The notes under the pieces were generated by a model. The model saw only the letters and a list, made by a program, of their open reading frames with translations, was not told where the DNA came from and searched no databases. 64,000 nt of DNA from Bacteriovoracaceae bacterium UBA6200 (lineage in GTDB: Bacteria; Bdellovibrionota; Bacteriovoracia; Bacteriovoracales; Bacteriovoracaceae). Position 1 is the stretch's first letter; each line of letters opens with the position of its first letter. Where the stretch lies: NCBI GenBank assembly GCA_002422605.1, contig DISW01000011.1, forward strand, positions 1-64,000, written 5' to 3'. Shown here one piece after another: positions 25,138 through 33,157 of this stretch. Made by a program: the position numbers and the translations under genes.

Positions 25138-26162
25138 AAATTAACCGATAGATCCTTATAAATTTCCTTAAAGAGTAACTTAAAGAAGGCCACAAAGGGA
25201 ATGATTACAATCATACCCACAATTCCACCTAATTGTGACCCAACAATAATACTTACAACTACCACAATAGGATGAAGATTGACGATTTTTGATACCAGAA
25301 GTGGAAAGACCAGGACCATATCAATGAGATTAGCGAGTCCATAGATGATCAACATGTGCACCATACCAACATTGGGGTCTTTGGTGATGAGGGCGACCAG
25401 GATCGCCGGGATAACGCCGAGAATAGGTCCGATATAAGGAAGAATATTAGTCACACCCGCAATAAATCCCAGAACGAAGGGATAAGGGAATCCAACAATC
25501 ATAAGCCCTAAGGTGATAAGAGTACCCAGGATGGTGGCTTCAATGAATTTTGCAATAATGTACTCACCAAACTTGGTATTGAATTGAGAAAAAAGCACAT
25601 AACTTTTTTCAAAGATCTGATTGGGAATTGCATCAAGAAATTTTCGACTAAATTTGTGACTCTCCATAAAAAAGAAATAGAGAAACAACGGCACTAACAG
25701 CATCCACTCAAAAATGACTGAGAGAATATTCGGAAATTGTCCCAACAATGCGGCTGCCTGGACTTCAATTTTACCGACAAGATAATTAACCGGATCAATG
25801 TCGAGGCGTATTCCGTACTCTTCAAAAACTTTTACTTTTAAAGCGAAGTATTTATCCTGAAGCATTTTCTGGAGTTCAGGCAGCTGACTGGTAAATTTAC
25901 TGAAGTCAGTATCAAAATTATAAAGAGTGGCAAAAAGCGGAAAGCACAGGAAGAAGAGTCCAACAGTTAAGAGAACGGCGTAGCCTATTCTTTGTTTTTT
26001 AGTCCCCTTGGTAAGTTTTAAGGTGAAGGGCTTTGCCATGAGATAAAAAATGTAAGCAAAACCAAAGGGCAAAGTCAGACGGGGGAAGAGGAAGGCAAAA
26101 ACGACTGCCGCCAGGAAAAGAATAAAAAATAAATAAAGCTTAAACCTTTGCGTCTTATTCAT
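25134..26162 (-). CDS. AI-2E family (PerM/YdiK-type) membrane protein
   Basis: 342 residues with about seven or eight transmembrane helices: an amino-terminal pair near 10-30 and 60-80, a central soluble region (about 85-150), and a carboxyl-terminal cluster. The family signature is VTNILPYIGPILGVIPAILV near 240-259 and the preceding FPYPFVLGFIAG. Members export small molecules or act as Na+/H+ antiporters, so the substrate here is unknown. It overlaps both neighbours by 4 nt in a tight operon. Confidence 0.9.
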   Translation of the reverse strand: MNKTQRFKLYLFFILFLAAVVFAFLFPRLTLPFGFAYIFYLMAKPFTLKLTKGTKKQRIGYAVLLTVGLFFLCFPLFATLYNFDTDFSKFTSQLPELQKMLQDKYFALKVKVFEEYGIRLDIDPVNYLVGKIEVQAAALLGQFPNILSVIFEWMLLVPLFLYFFFMESHKFSRKFLDAIPNQIFEKSYVLFSQFNTKFGEYIIAKFIEATILGTLITLGLMIVGFPYPFVLGFIAGVTNILPYIGPILGVIPAILVALITKDPNVGMVHMLIIYGLANLIDMVLVFPLLVSKIVNLHPIVVVVSIIVGSQLGGIVGMIVIIPFVAFFKLLFKEIYKDLSVNL

Positions 26163-26767
26163 AACTTCTGTTCAAGCCCTTTTAGTTTCTTTTTCATCGC
26201 GGTAATTTCACGGGTCAGTTGTCCCATTCGATTGGCCATAACCAAAGCCGTTTCTCTTAAAAACTTCGCTCCTAAAACGGGATACATCTCAAGCATGCGG
26301 TCAAGATCCGGTTTAAAGATCCCCAGGAGAACACTGCTTTCAGCAGCAATGATTGTGGCCGTACGACGATTAAATTCTTCTAAAAGACCCATTTCACCAA
26401 AGTACTGCCGGGTTTCTAATTTGATCACAAAGTCCCCCAGCTCTTCGCTGTGGGAATTGTAATTAGAGTAAATATTTACTGAACCACTAAAAATAAAATA
26501 AAGACCATAACCTGTATCGCCTTGTTTAAAAATCGTTTCATTGGGCATGAACTCACGGCGGTGAAGAAATTTCGTGAAGAGTCTGACTTCATTATCTGAG
26601 AAGGAGTTTAGAAACGTGATTTTTTTAAAAAACTCATGATAACTCTCTTTCGCCATAAATGAGAGAGGACTTGCGTCCCACAAATATTTAAGCGTCGGAA
26701 TATCTAATCGGTCTTCAGAAGGTTCCCCTCTTCCCAACTTATCCATCATCTCTTTTTCGTAACTCAT
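26159..26767 (-). CDS. Cyclic nucleotide-binding (CRP-type sensor) domain protein
   Basis: 202 residues. A cNMP-binding beta-roll spans about 50-165: FMPNETIFKQGDTGYGLYFIFSGSV and YFGEMGLLEEFNRRTATIIA show the phosphate-binding cassette pattern, with GEMGLL and RRTAT in place of the canonical GE.ALL..RRAAT. No helix-turn-helix follows; the tail is a short coiled segment, so it is not a transcription factor. It is embedded in an envelope operon and could regulate the adjacent permease. The ligand is unknown. Confidence 0.85.
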   Translation of the reverse strand: MSYEKEMMDKLGRGEPSEDRLDIPTLKYLWDASPLSFMAKESYHEFFKKITFLNSFSDNEVRLFTKFLHRREFMPNETIFKQGDTGYGLYFIFSGSVNIYSNYNSHSEELGDFVIKLETRQYFGEMGLLEEFNRRTATIIAAESSVLLGIFKPDLDRMLEMYPVLGAKFLRETALVMANRMGQLTREITAMKKKLKGLEQKL

Positions 26768-27420
26768 TTGAGCTCCTTCATGCCCTCAGGCTTAACCCAT
26801 CCTTGATAGCGGGATGGGTAAATAATCTGTAGCCAGCCATCTTTCTCAACAACGACCAACATAACTCCTGGAGGAACTTCATTCCTCGCCTCAAAGATAG
26901 CCGAGGGCCCCTCAAATATCGGTTGAGGGGTCATGACAATCTGACGGTTCCAATTTTTAATCCAGATATTTAAACCGACCAAAATCAGGGCCGGTAAGAG
27001 AATCACCCCAAAAATCTTCAAGCTGTTTCTTTTCCATAAAGAGAAAATGGCGGCAATAATCAGGAAGAGACTGACCATGCCAAGGATTCCCTGAGCTGCC
27101 GTCATTCCACCTTTAACCAGATAATCAGAAGTAGAAATAGAACTTTCACTTCTTTCGATATCAAGTTTTCGTTCAACTAACTCGCGATTAGTTAAGACTT
27201 CTTTAGAATTAAAACCTTCTGCTTCGGCTTTTAAAAAATGAAAGCGCGCAAGCGGGTAATTTTCCATTTTTGCATGAACCGTACCCATGTTGTAATGCCA
27301 GAGTCCTGTAGACATCTGCGACTTGTTAGCTTCAAGAATTTTCAGGGTTCCAGGATAGTCCTTTTGGGCAAAAGAATTCTCAACTGTTTTCAACATGTCT
27401 TCGATAGTAGTATCCTCCAA
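26764..27420 (-). CDS. BatE-like TPR/SH3 membrane protein
   Basis: 218 residues. TPR-like helices (about 1-75, with LWHYNMGTVHAKMENYPLAR), two adjacent transmembrane helices (about 106-124 and 131-148), and a carboxyl-terminal bacterial SH3-like domain (VMLVVVEKDGWLQIIYPSRYQGWVKPEG, two blocks). This domain order matches BatE-type proteins of Bat aerotolerance operons, although no BatA-D is present here. The apparent start is TTG at 27420; an ATG at 27396 is an alternative. First gene of the minus-strand operon. Confidence 0.65.
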   Translation of the reverse strand: MEDTTIEDMLKTVENSFAQKDYPGTLKILEANKSQMSTGLWHYNMGTVHAKMENYPLARFHFLKAEAEGFNSKEVLTNRELVERKLDIERSESSISTSDYLVKGGMTAAQGILGMVSLFLIIAAIFSLWKRNSLKIFGVILLPALILVGLNIWIKNWNRQIVMTPQPIFEGPSAIFEARNEVPPGVMLVVVEKDGWLQIIYPSRYQGWVKPEGMKELK

Positions 27421-27482
27421 AGTGTCAGGGTATTATCCCTTGGACCGATAATAGAAATCAAGAAATACAGTCGAAGGATCTC

Positions 27483-28172
27483 ATGACACTTAGGACCATT
27501 GAGAGTGAATTTTCCCAAGAGCTCCTTGAGCAGATGAAGGAAAGATCTCCCATTGACCTCTCGATGGATGGCCCCATCATTTCGAGACTCCATCCAAAAA
27601 TCATTTGGACTAAACTATTATTGAAACATCATCCAGAACAAGAGCTGCCTGCTCAGGAAATACCTGGATGGCATGCCTGCTATTATGCAACCCGGGAAGA
27701 AGCCATCGAAGCTTTTCCTTTAATCAAATTAAATTTTGATGGCAGACCCTGGAATATCTTCCAGTTCCTGAATGGAAACTTTGAGGAGGCCATCATTGAT
27801 GTTCCTCCCTTAGGAAGCGTTGTGCTTTCAAAAAAAGAACTTCCTTTACAGGAAGGTCATGGAATTCATCGCCATCTATTACCGCTCTGGATGACCTACG
27901 CACTGAGTCCTGAACTCTGGGGCACGGTTGGAAAATGGACGCGGTTCCATTCCAGACTTCATCAAATCTTAAAAGATTATAAACTATTGGATGGAGAGGA
28001 TTCAGTGGGGTATTACCCTCTTATAAGTAAGGCCCAAACCCTTGAGGCATCAGGTTTTTTAGGGACAAAGCTCGAAAAATCTTTTGTTCTCGTGTTACCA
28101 TGGGACTTCTCCTTAAGTGAACTTGAGAAATTAGAAGAAACTATCCGTCAGGAGTTTAAATGTTCGTATTGA
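27483..28172 (+). CDS. Unknown protein translationally coupled to astA
   Basis: 229 residues, soluble, no signal peptide. It is rich in tryptophan, proline and histidine, with blocks such as IPGWHACYYATREEAIEAFP and GHGIHRHLLPLWMTYALSPE. AAGGA is 4-5 nt before the ATG. Its stop overlaps the arginine succinyltransferase gene by 13 nt, so the two are co-expressed and probably act on the same pathway. No family is recognised. Confidence 0.75.
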   Translation: MTLRTIESEFSQELLEQMKERSPIDLSMDGPIISRLHPKIIWTKLLLKHHPEQELPAQEIPGWHACYYATREEAIEAFPLIKLNFDGRPWNIFQFLNGNFEEAIIDVPPLGSVVLSKKELPLQEGHGIHRHLLPLWMTYALSPELWGTVGKWTRFHSRLHQILKDYKLLDGEDSVGYYPLISKAQTLEASGFLGTKLEKSFVLVLPWDFSLSELEKLEETIRQEFKCSY

Positions 28173-29188
28173 GATCTGTTCAGCCGTCAGACTTGGCCGC
28201 TTTGTTTAAGTTAAGTAACATCATGACTTTCATTAATCTTCCTCCTGATGAAGAACTCATCTCCTCTAAAATCGACAGTTCTTTAAAAAGTTTTAAAAAT
28301 CCCGATATTGATCTATCAAAAAACTATTACATCTTTGTACTTGAAGATTATGAGAGCGGAGAAATTCTCGGTGTCTCTATGATTCATGCTCAGCATGGAA
28401 CAGAGAATGAACCCCATTTTTACCTAACTGTGGGTCAGGAAGCAAAGTTCTCACAAACGATTAATACTGGTTTTGTTCATGGCACATTAAAACTAGGTCT
28501 AGACCCTAATGGCCCGACTGAAATCGGAGGGCTGATTTTAAATCCTGAATTCCGTGGGCATAAGGAAAAACTAGGTAAGCAGCTTTCATTTGTACGCTTT
28601 CTTTATATGGCCAATAATCCAGATCGTTTTAAACCTATGATTCACTCCGAATTAATGCCGCCTCTTGACCGCTATGGTAACTCTCCTCTTTGGGAAGCTG
28701 TTGGCAGAAGATTTTTCAATATGAATTATCATGAAGCCGATGTTTTAAGCCGAAATAATAAAGAATTTATTCTGAGCCTTTTCCCTTCGGAAAATATTTA
28801 TCAAACCCTCCTTCCTATGGAAGCGAGAGAATCAATTGGTAAAGTTGGTAAAGAAACTGAGCCGGTTAAAAGAATGCTCGAGAGTATCGGCTTCAAGTAC
28901 ACCTATGAAGTTGATCCATTCGATGGTGGCCCACACTACCGCTGTCCCCTAAAAGAAATTGCTCCTATTAAGGACATGATTAACGGAACACTCGTTTCTG
29001 ATAAAGACTTCGATGAAAAATCAGCTAAGGATGTTTTACTCTCGGCAGAAATTCCTGATACAGATTTTTTTGCAATTCGGACAAAGGTGAATATTCATAG
29101 TGGCGGAGAAATTACTGCTGATCCTAAGTTAGTGAAGAAGCTGAAGCTTAACCTTCCTCAGAAAGTGACGGCCATTCCTTTTCACTAA
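28160..29188 (+). CDS. astA: Arginine N-succinyltransferase AstA
   Basis: 342 residues, typical of AstA. It transfers succinyl from succinyl-CoA to arginine, the first step of the AST pathway. Strong family blocks: TEIGGLILNPEFRGHKEKLG near 114-133, PPLDRYGNSPLWEAVGRRFF near 168-187, SRNNKEFILSLFPSENIY and VDPFDGGPHYRCP. AGGAG lies 5 nt before the ATG. No astB, astC, astD or astE is near, so the role may be arginine or ornithine modification rather than full catabolism. It is convergent with the next gene, overlapping by 4 nt. Confidence 0.93.
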   Translation: MFVLRSVQPSDLAALFKLSNIMTFINLPPDEELISSKIDSSLKSFKNPDIDLSKNYYIFVLEDYESGEILGVSMIHAQHGTENEPHFYLTVGQEAKFSQTINTGFVHGTLKLGLDPNGPTEIGGLILNPEFRGHKEKLGKQLSFVRFLYMANNPDRFKPMIHSELMPPLDRYGNSPLWEAVGRRFFNMNYHEADVLSRNNKEFILSLFPSENIYQTLLPMEARESIGKVGKETEPVKRMLESIGFKYTYEVDPFDGGPHYRCPLKEIAPIKDMINGTLVSDKDFDEKSAKDVLLSAEIPDTDFFAIRTKVNIHSGGEITADPKLVKKLKLNLPQKVTAIPFH

Positions 29189-29658
29189 GCTTGTTTTTTA
29201 TTCACTAAAACACCCGCGGTTGCAGCGAAAGTAATTTTATCCTTACCTTCAGCTGTGGGTACTTTCACCACATACATTTCGGTCGCTTTTTTATAGCCGC
29301 TAAACGCATGAAGCTTTGAAATATTCTGAGAATTATTTCTCGTGATTTCACGCTGCCACAACAAGGCATCGTTGGCCTCTTCAAGAATAGGTATTTCAGA
29401 ATGTGAGTTTTCCGGAACTTCTTCCTGATAAGTTTCAAGCTCCCGGGCCTTCTTGGGGAAGGCGAGGATTTTGGCGGGTTCTGGTTCCACCACTCTTTTC
29501 TGTAGTTTTTTGTCGGCTGCATCATTCCAGCCCACAAAATCATCCCCCGCCACTTTTTTAAGCGGTACCTGCCTTTCGTGCAGGATCTCGGATAATTTTA
29601 GTACTTCTTCTAGCCCTAAAATTCTTAGGGCCTTCAAAGCAAAATTGGATTTAGTCAA
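29185..29658 (-). CDS. Unknown small cytoplasmic protein
   Basis: 157 residues, hydrophilic, no export signal. A helical start (NFALKALRILGLEEVLKLSE) is followed by a low-complexity acidic middle and a better-ordered end (KMYVVKV-like segment, ITFAATAGVLVNKKQA). The only plausible start is TTG at 29658, preceded by AAAGGA about 10 nt upstream; the frame is blocked by a stop 15 codons earlier. No family is recognised. Confidence 0.6.
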   Translation of the reverse strand: MTKSNFALKALRILGLEEVLKLSEILHERQVPLKKVAGDDFVGWNDAADKKLQKRVVEPEPAKILAFPKKARELETYQEEVPENSHSEIPILEEANDALLWQREITRNNSQNISKLHAFSGYKKATEMYVVKVPTAEGKDKITFAATAGVLVNKKQA

Positions 29659-29752
29659 GGGAATGGGGTCCTTTCCTAGCTTATCGGTCAGGTACTCCTA
29701 AAAGTTGAGTAAATTAATCCAAAAATATATAAAAGGAATTCGCCAAAAAAAC

Positions 29753-29781
29753 TGGACAATATTTGAGGAGGAGATTATAAA
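29753..29781 (+). promoter_or_regulatory. Promoter of tRNA-Asn
   Basis: TGGACA (29753-29758), 17-nt spacer, TATAAA (29776-29781). The predicted start near 29788 is about 18 nt before the mature tRNA. Confidence 0.65.
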
Positions 29782-29805
29782 TTACTGATCTTTTTGATTA
29801 TGTGA

Positions 29806-29882
29806 TGGGAAGTGGCGCAGTTGGTTAGCGCAGCAGACTGTTAATCTGTTGGTCGAGAGTTCGAGTCTCTCCTTCCCAGCCA
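29806..29882 (+). tRNA. tRNA-Asn (GTT)
   Basis: Acceptor TGGGAAG/CTTCCCA, anticodon stem GCAGA/TCTGT with loop CTGTTAA (anticodon GTT), T-arm GAGAGTTCGAGTCTCTC, encoded CCA. It is a lone tRNA with no att-like repeat visible nearby. Confidence 0.96.
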
Positions 29883-29958
29883 TCTTTTTTAATCCCCCGA
29901 ACCATTCTTTGTTTCTCCTTTAAGCTTAAGAAAATGATACCAATCACAGTTCTTAGGA

Positions 29959-29987
29959 TTGAAGTGCGTCTTGAGCTAAGTTAATAT
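29959..29987 (+). promoter_or_regulatory. Promoter of the HExxH protein gene, probably leaderless
   Basis: TTGAAG (29959-29964), 17 nt, TAATAT (29982-29987), then 8 nt to the ATG at 29996. There is no Shine-Dalgarno. Confidence 0.55.
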
Positions 29988-29995
29988 CCGTTCCT

Positions 29996-31231
29996 ATGAA
30001 TTTCGAAACAGCTAAATACTCCCAGTTAAAGTCTCGCTTGAAGACGAAATATAAATCTCAACTCAATCTCGTCTCTCGAGACATGAAGAAGCTTCCCCTG
30101 AAGAAAATTTCTCAGTGGGTAACAACTCATCAAGAGGAATTGCAGCAGTACTCACCTCTTCACTGGCTTTTTCTGACACAACTAAAGAGCTTTAATTTTT
30201 TCCATCATCAGTCTCCTGATTTAGGGAAGAATGATTTTGGTGAACAAGAAGATATGGTTTTTGAGAAATGGAATTCCAGTGAATTTGCCGATCAATTTCT
30301 TAAGCGCTTAAACAAAGGCAAAACTCTCGGCAAGGCTTCCCTCGAAACCTTAAATGATTTTGATAAACACCTGACAGTCTTTGCTGAAAGACAGATTCTT
30401 AAATCTAATAAAGAAAGTGCTGCTTACAGGTCGCAATCTTCTCTGGGTGAATATAAGAAAGGCACCAAGACGAACCGTCTGCTTGAGACGACTCTTCATC
30501 TTCAGGGTAAAGACTTAAAACTCATGACTCATTCTCTTAAAGAGATGAAGACATTTTCTCACCGGATTGAAACTGCCCTTAAAATTATTAAAAAATACTC
30601 ACCTACTTCCTGGGACCGTTTCGCGGCTTTCACTGAAGTCATTATTCCGATTAAGCAGGAAGAGTTTGTCAGCTACTCTCATCAGGATTTACCAGGCTAC
30701 TCGATGATTAATCTTTATCACCGGGACTTTGTGGATCTGATGGATGACCTTCTTCATGAGAATGGACACCATCACTTAAATTATTATTTAAATCTTGGAA
30801 CTTTAATTGAAGAGCCGCTCGACAATATATACTACAGTCCGTGGAGAAGAACTCCTAGACCCCTTAGAGGAGTTTTCCACGCCTACTTTACCTTCTTCTG
30901 GGCATTCAAGCTTTTTGCTGACCTTGCCCGCACCAAGAGCTTAGATGAGAATCTCTATCCCTTTACACTTAAGGAAAAAGAGAAGATTTATTGGAGGGTG
31001 TGTGAAGAGTTCCATATGCTAAATTACACTTATCAGGAACTGAAGTGGGCCCACAAGCAAGGCCTTATCTATCCAACCGGATGGGAACTCATTCAGGAAC
31101 AGCAAAAAGAATTAAATAAGTTAAAAAAACAGATCCCTCTTTGGGAGAAGAAACTTAAAGCACATCGAAAAGATTTAACAGATCTCAAGAAGACATTAAA
31201 AAAAGCAGAAGCTCTTTATTCTAAGAATTGA
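29996..31231 (+). CDS. HExxH-motif protein, putative peptide beta-hydroxylase family
   Basis: 411 residues, no signal peptide. Around residues 254-262 it has LLHENGHHHLN, a HExxH metal-binding motif, followed 20-30 residues later by a Glu-rich segment and YYSPWRRTPRPLRGVFHAYFTF (split here as YYSPWRRTPRP and LRGVFHAYF). This SPWR.DPRPL.GV.H pattern belongs to the HEXXH-motif family (TIGR04267), proposed as alpha-ketoglutarate-dependent peptide hydroxylases linked to ribosomal peptides. A coiled-coil tail spans about 365-411. No precursor peptide or other modification gene is seen nearby. The stop overlaps the convergent ygfZ-TPR gene by 11 nt. Function is inferred. Confidence 0.7.
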   Translation: MNFETAKYSQLKSRLKTKYKSQLNLVSRDMKKLPLKKISQWVTTHQEELQQYSPLHWLFLTQLKSFNFFHHQSPDLGKNDFGEQEDMVFEKWNSSEFADQFLKRLNKGKTLGKASLETLNDFDKHLTVFAERQILKSNKESAAYRSQSSLGEYKKGTKTNRLLETTLHLQGKDLKLMTHSLKEMKTFSHRIETALKIIKKYSPTSWDRFAAFTEVIIPIKQEEFVSYSHQDLPGYSMINLYHRDFVDLMDDLLHENGHHHLNYYLNLGTLIEEPLDNIYYSPWRRTPRPLRGVFHAYFTFFWAFKLFADLARTKSLDENLYPFTLKEKEKIYWRVCEEFHMLNYTYQELKWAHKQGLIYPTGWELIQEQQKELNKLKKQIPLWEKKLKAHRKDLTDLKKTLKKAEALYSKN

Positions 31232-32741
31232 GCTCCTGTTGCATTTGATTGGCCGGCATGAGGTCACCCTTAGCGGCCGCAACCTTGATTCCTTCTTGCC
31301 AGATGTTTTTGGCTTCACTCACAAGACCTAAGCCTTTAAGGGCGCGTCCTAGAGCGAGATAAGCTACCGAATATTTGGGATCACTTTTTATCACAGCTTC
31401 CAGATGGTCCCGGGCGATATCCCACTCACCTTTTTCTACGGCAATGGAACCCAGACCAAAGTTCGCCAGTGCGTCTTCCGGATCAATCTCCAGCACCTGA
31501 CGGAACATGGATTCACGTTTGGCCCATTCGTCATGGAGGGCCTGTTTTCTTTTTTCTTCCAATTCTTTTTGTTCTGCTTCGTCACCGTAAGACTGGAAAG
31601 ACTTCACTGTCGCTAGCGACTTATGTTCTTCGGCTTCTTCAATTCGGCCGAGTCTCATAAGAAATAAAGACATGTTGGTATGGGCGAGTACTGATTTAGG
31701 ATTCACTTCGCTGAGTTTTTTCATAAGCGCGAGGGCTTCTTCGAAACGCTCGAGTCTTCCCAGCATCACACCTAAACTTTCATAGGCATCTGCAAAACCC
31801 GGATCCATTTTAATCGCTAATCGAAATTTTTCTTCGGCAAGCTCCAGCTCATCTTTTCTAAAGTGATCAGATCCTTCATAAAAAAGCTCTTCGGCTTTTA
31901 TAACTGGATTGCCTGAAAGAAGAGGATAGTAACGAACTATTCCCTCATAAGAGGAGTCATTTATTGAAAACTGAATCTTCATCCCTTCCACGCGGAAGTC
32001 GCGCAAGAGACTGACTGTGAGATAAAAATGATCCTTCCAACGGTAGCAGCCATCGGCGGATCCTATTTTTTTCTCAAAGCTATTAATATCACCAGGAATC
32101 GCCTCCACTCCAAGTTCGATTAAAACCGGACTGTAAGCGGCCCCTCGACGAGTGGCAATTTTGGAAACTGTTTCCTGTCCCGGATAACAGCCTTTATTCT
32201 GTTTAAGACTCAGATCAAAAAGTCTGAGGTTGTTGATGATTTCAGGTTTAAAATCATTTCCGTCAAAGCGGGGGTATCCCGTAAGGGCCCGCCACGCATC
32301 CACTTCTGACGAAGGAATTTCAGGGTGTGGCCCAGGAGTTTCTTGTAGATAAGCTTTCTCATCAAAGAGTATTCCCGAAGCTGCCTCAGCGGTCGGGGCA
32401 GCGTCTGGGCCTACCAAGAAATGGTAACTTCTCTTGGTAGGTGCACTTAAGGTTACATCTTCAGAAATAAGGAACTTATTTAAACGCTCGAGGGATTTCT
32501 CAATAAGAGCTTCAGGAACGAGATAGCTGTATAAATGATTCTTTTTAACCAACCAACCATAACTTTCCACGCGACCTTGAGGATCAAGGAAACTAATTAA
32601 CTGGAAGCTATTATCTGGAATTAAGGAGATATCGTAAGTTGATTGGTTTTGAAGAAACGGCACAACGTCTTCACCAGTAAACGTTATCTCTATGAAAGAT
32701 GCGGAGAACTGGCCGGCGTAATAGCGGTAAGGATTAAGCAT
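31221..32741 (-). CDS. ygfZ: YgfZ/IBA57-type folate-binding protein fused to TPR repeats
   Basis: 506 residues from the ATG at 32741; a longer frame to 32774 would run into the Fe-S carrier gene. Residues 1-290 resemble YgfZ/IBA57, a GcvT-fold protein that uses tetrahydrofolate to help build [4Fe-4S] clusters. The defining KGCYPGQE motif with the essential Cys is near residue 196. Residues about 300-500 are TPR repeats (DAYESLGVMLGRLERFEEAL, ANFGLGSIAVEKGEWDIARD), a fusion not found in E. coli YgfZ (about 326 aa). The start lies 2 nt after the stop of the A-type carrier gene. Confidence 0.88.
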   Translation of the reverse strand: MLNPYRYYAGQFSASFIEITFTGEDVVPFLQNQSTYDISLIPDNSFQLISFLDPQGRVESYGWLVKKNHLYSYLVPEALIEKSLERLNKFLISEDVTLSAPTKRSYHFLVGPDAAPTAEAASGILFDEKAYLQETPGPHPEIPSSEVDAWRALTGYPRFDGNDFKPEIINNLRLFDLSLKQNKGCYPGQETVSKIATRRGAAYSPVLIELGVEAIPGDINSFEKKIGSADGCYRWKDHFYLTVSLLRDFRVEGMKIQFSINDSSYEGIVRYYPLLSGNPVIKAEELFYEGSDHFRKDELELAEEKFRLAIKMDPGFADAYESLGVMLGRLERFEEALALMKKLSEVNPKSVLAHTNMSLFLMRLGRIEEAEEHKSLATVKSFQSYGDEAEQKELEEKRKQALHDEWAKRESMFRQVLEIDPEDALANFGLGSIAVEKGEWDIARDHLEAVIKSDPKYSVAYLALGRALKGLGLVSEAKNIWQEGIKVAAAKGDLMPANQMQQELNS

Positions 32742-32743
32742 GT

Positions 32744-33076
32744 TTAAATGGTGAAAGATTCGCCGCAACCACAAGTGTTCTTGGCATTTGGATTATCAAA
32801 AACAAAACCTTTTCCAGTAAGTCCATCTTTGAAATCTAGGACAATCCCTTTTAGGTAGATGACTGATTTGGGATCTATTAAAACTTTGAGATCACCAAAA
32901 GTCTGAATATTGTCTTTGTCTTTAGCGTCACCAAATTCGATTTTATAGGAGAGGCCTGAACAGCCACCACCGGTCACGGCCAAACGCAAACCTTTGTTGC
33001 CTTCTGGATTATCGGTTTTAGCAATCTGTTGAATTTGCTCAAGGGCCTTATCGGTAATTGAAATAATTGATTCCAT
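32744..33076 (-). CDS. erpA: A-type iron-sulfur carrier (ErpA/IscA)
   Basis: 110 residues. The three cluster-ligating cysteines are in GGGCSGLSY near 38 and the carboxyl-terminal TCGCGESF near 102-104. It carries Fe-S clusters from assembly scaffolds to apoenzymes. It is immediately upstream of the YgfZ-TPR gene; in mitochondria the corresponding ISCA and IBA57 proteins work in one complex. Whether it is ErpA or IscA cannot be settled by eye. Confidence 0.93.
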   Translation of the reverse strand: MESIISITDKALEQIQQIAKTDNPEGNKGLRLAVTGGGCSGLSYKIEFGDAKDKDNIQTFGDLKVLIDPKSVIYLKGIVLDFKDGLTGKGFVFDNPNAKNTCGCGESFTI

Positions 33077-33157
33077 AATAAAACCTTTTTACATTTAAAG
33101 ATTCGTTTTTACAATAATTGCCATGCATCAAGTGAACTTAGCAGGTAATATTATACC

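Noticed and set aside
29806..29882. tRNA-Asn as an integration site for a genomic island
   Set aside because: No duplicated tRNA 3' end, integrase or composition change is visible on either side.
33146..33157. Leaderless promoter for grxB
   Set aside because: TAATAT is 6 nt before the ATG, but no -35 hexamer is found at 16-18 nt, so the case is too weak to list with the others.
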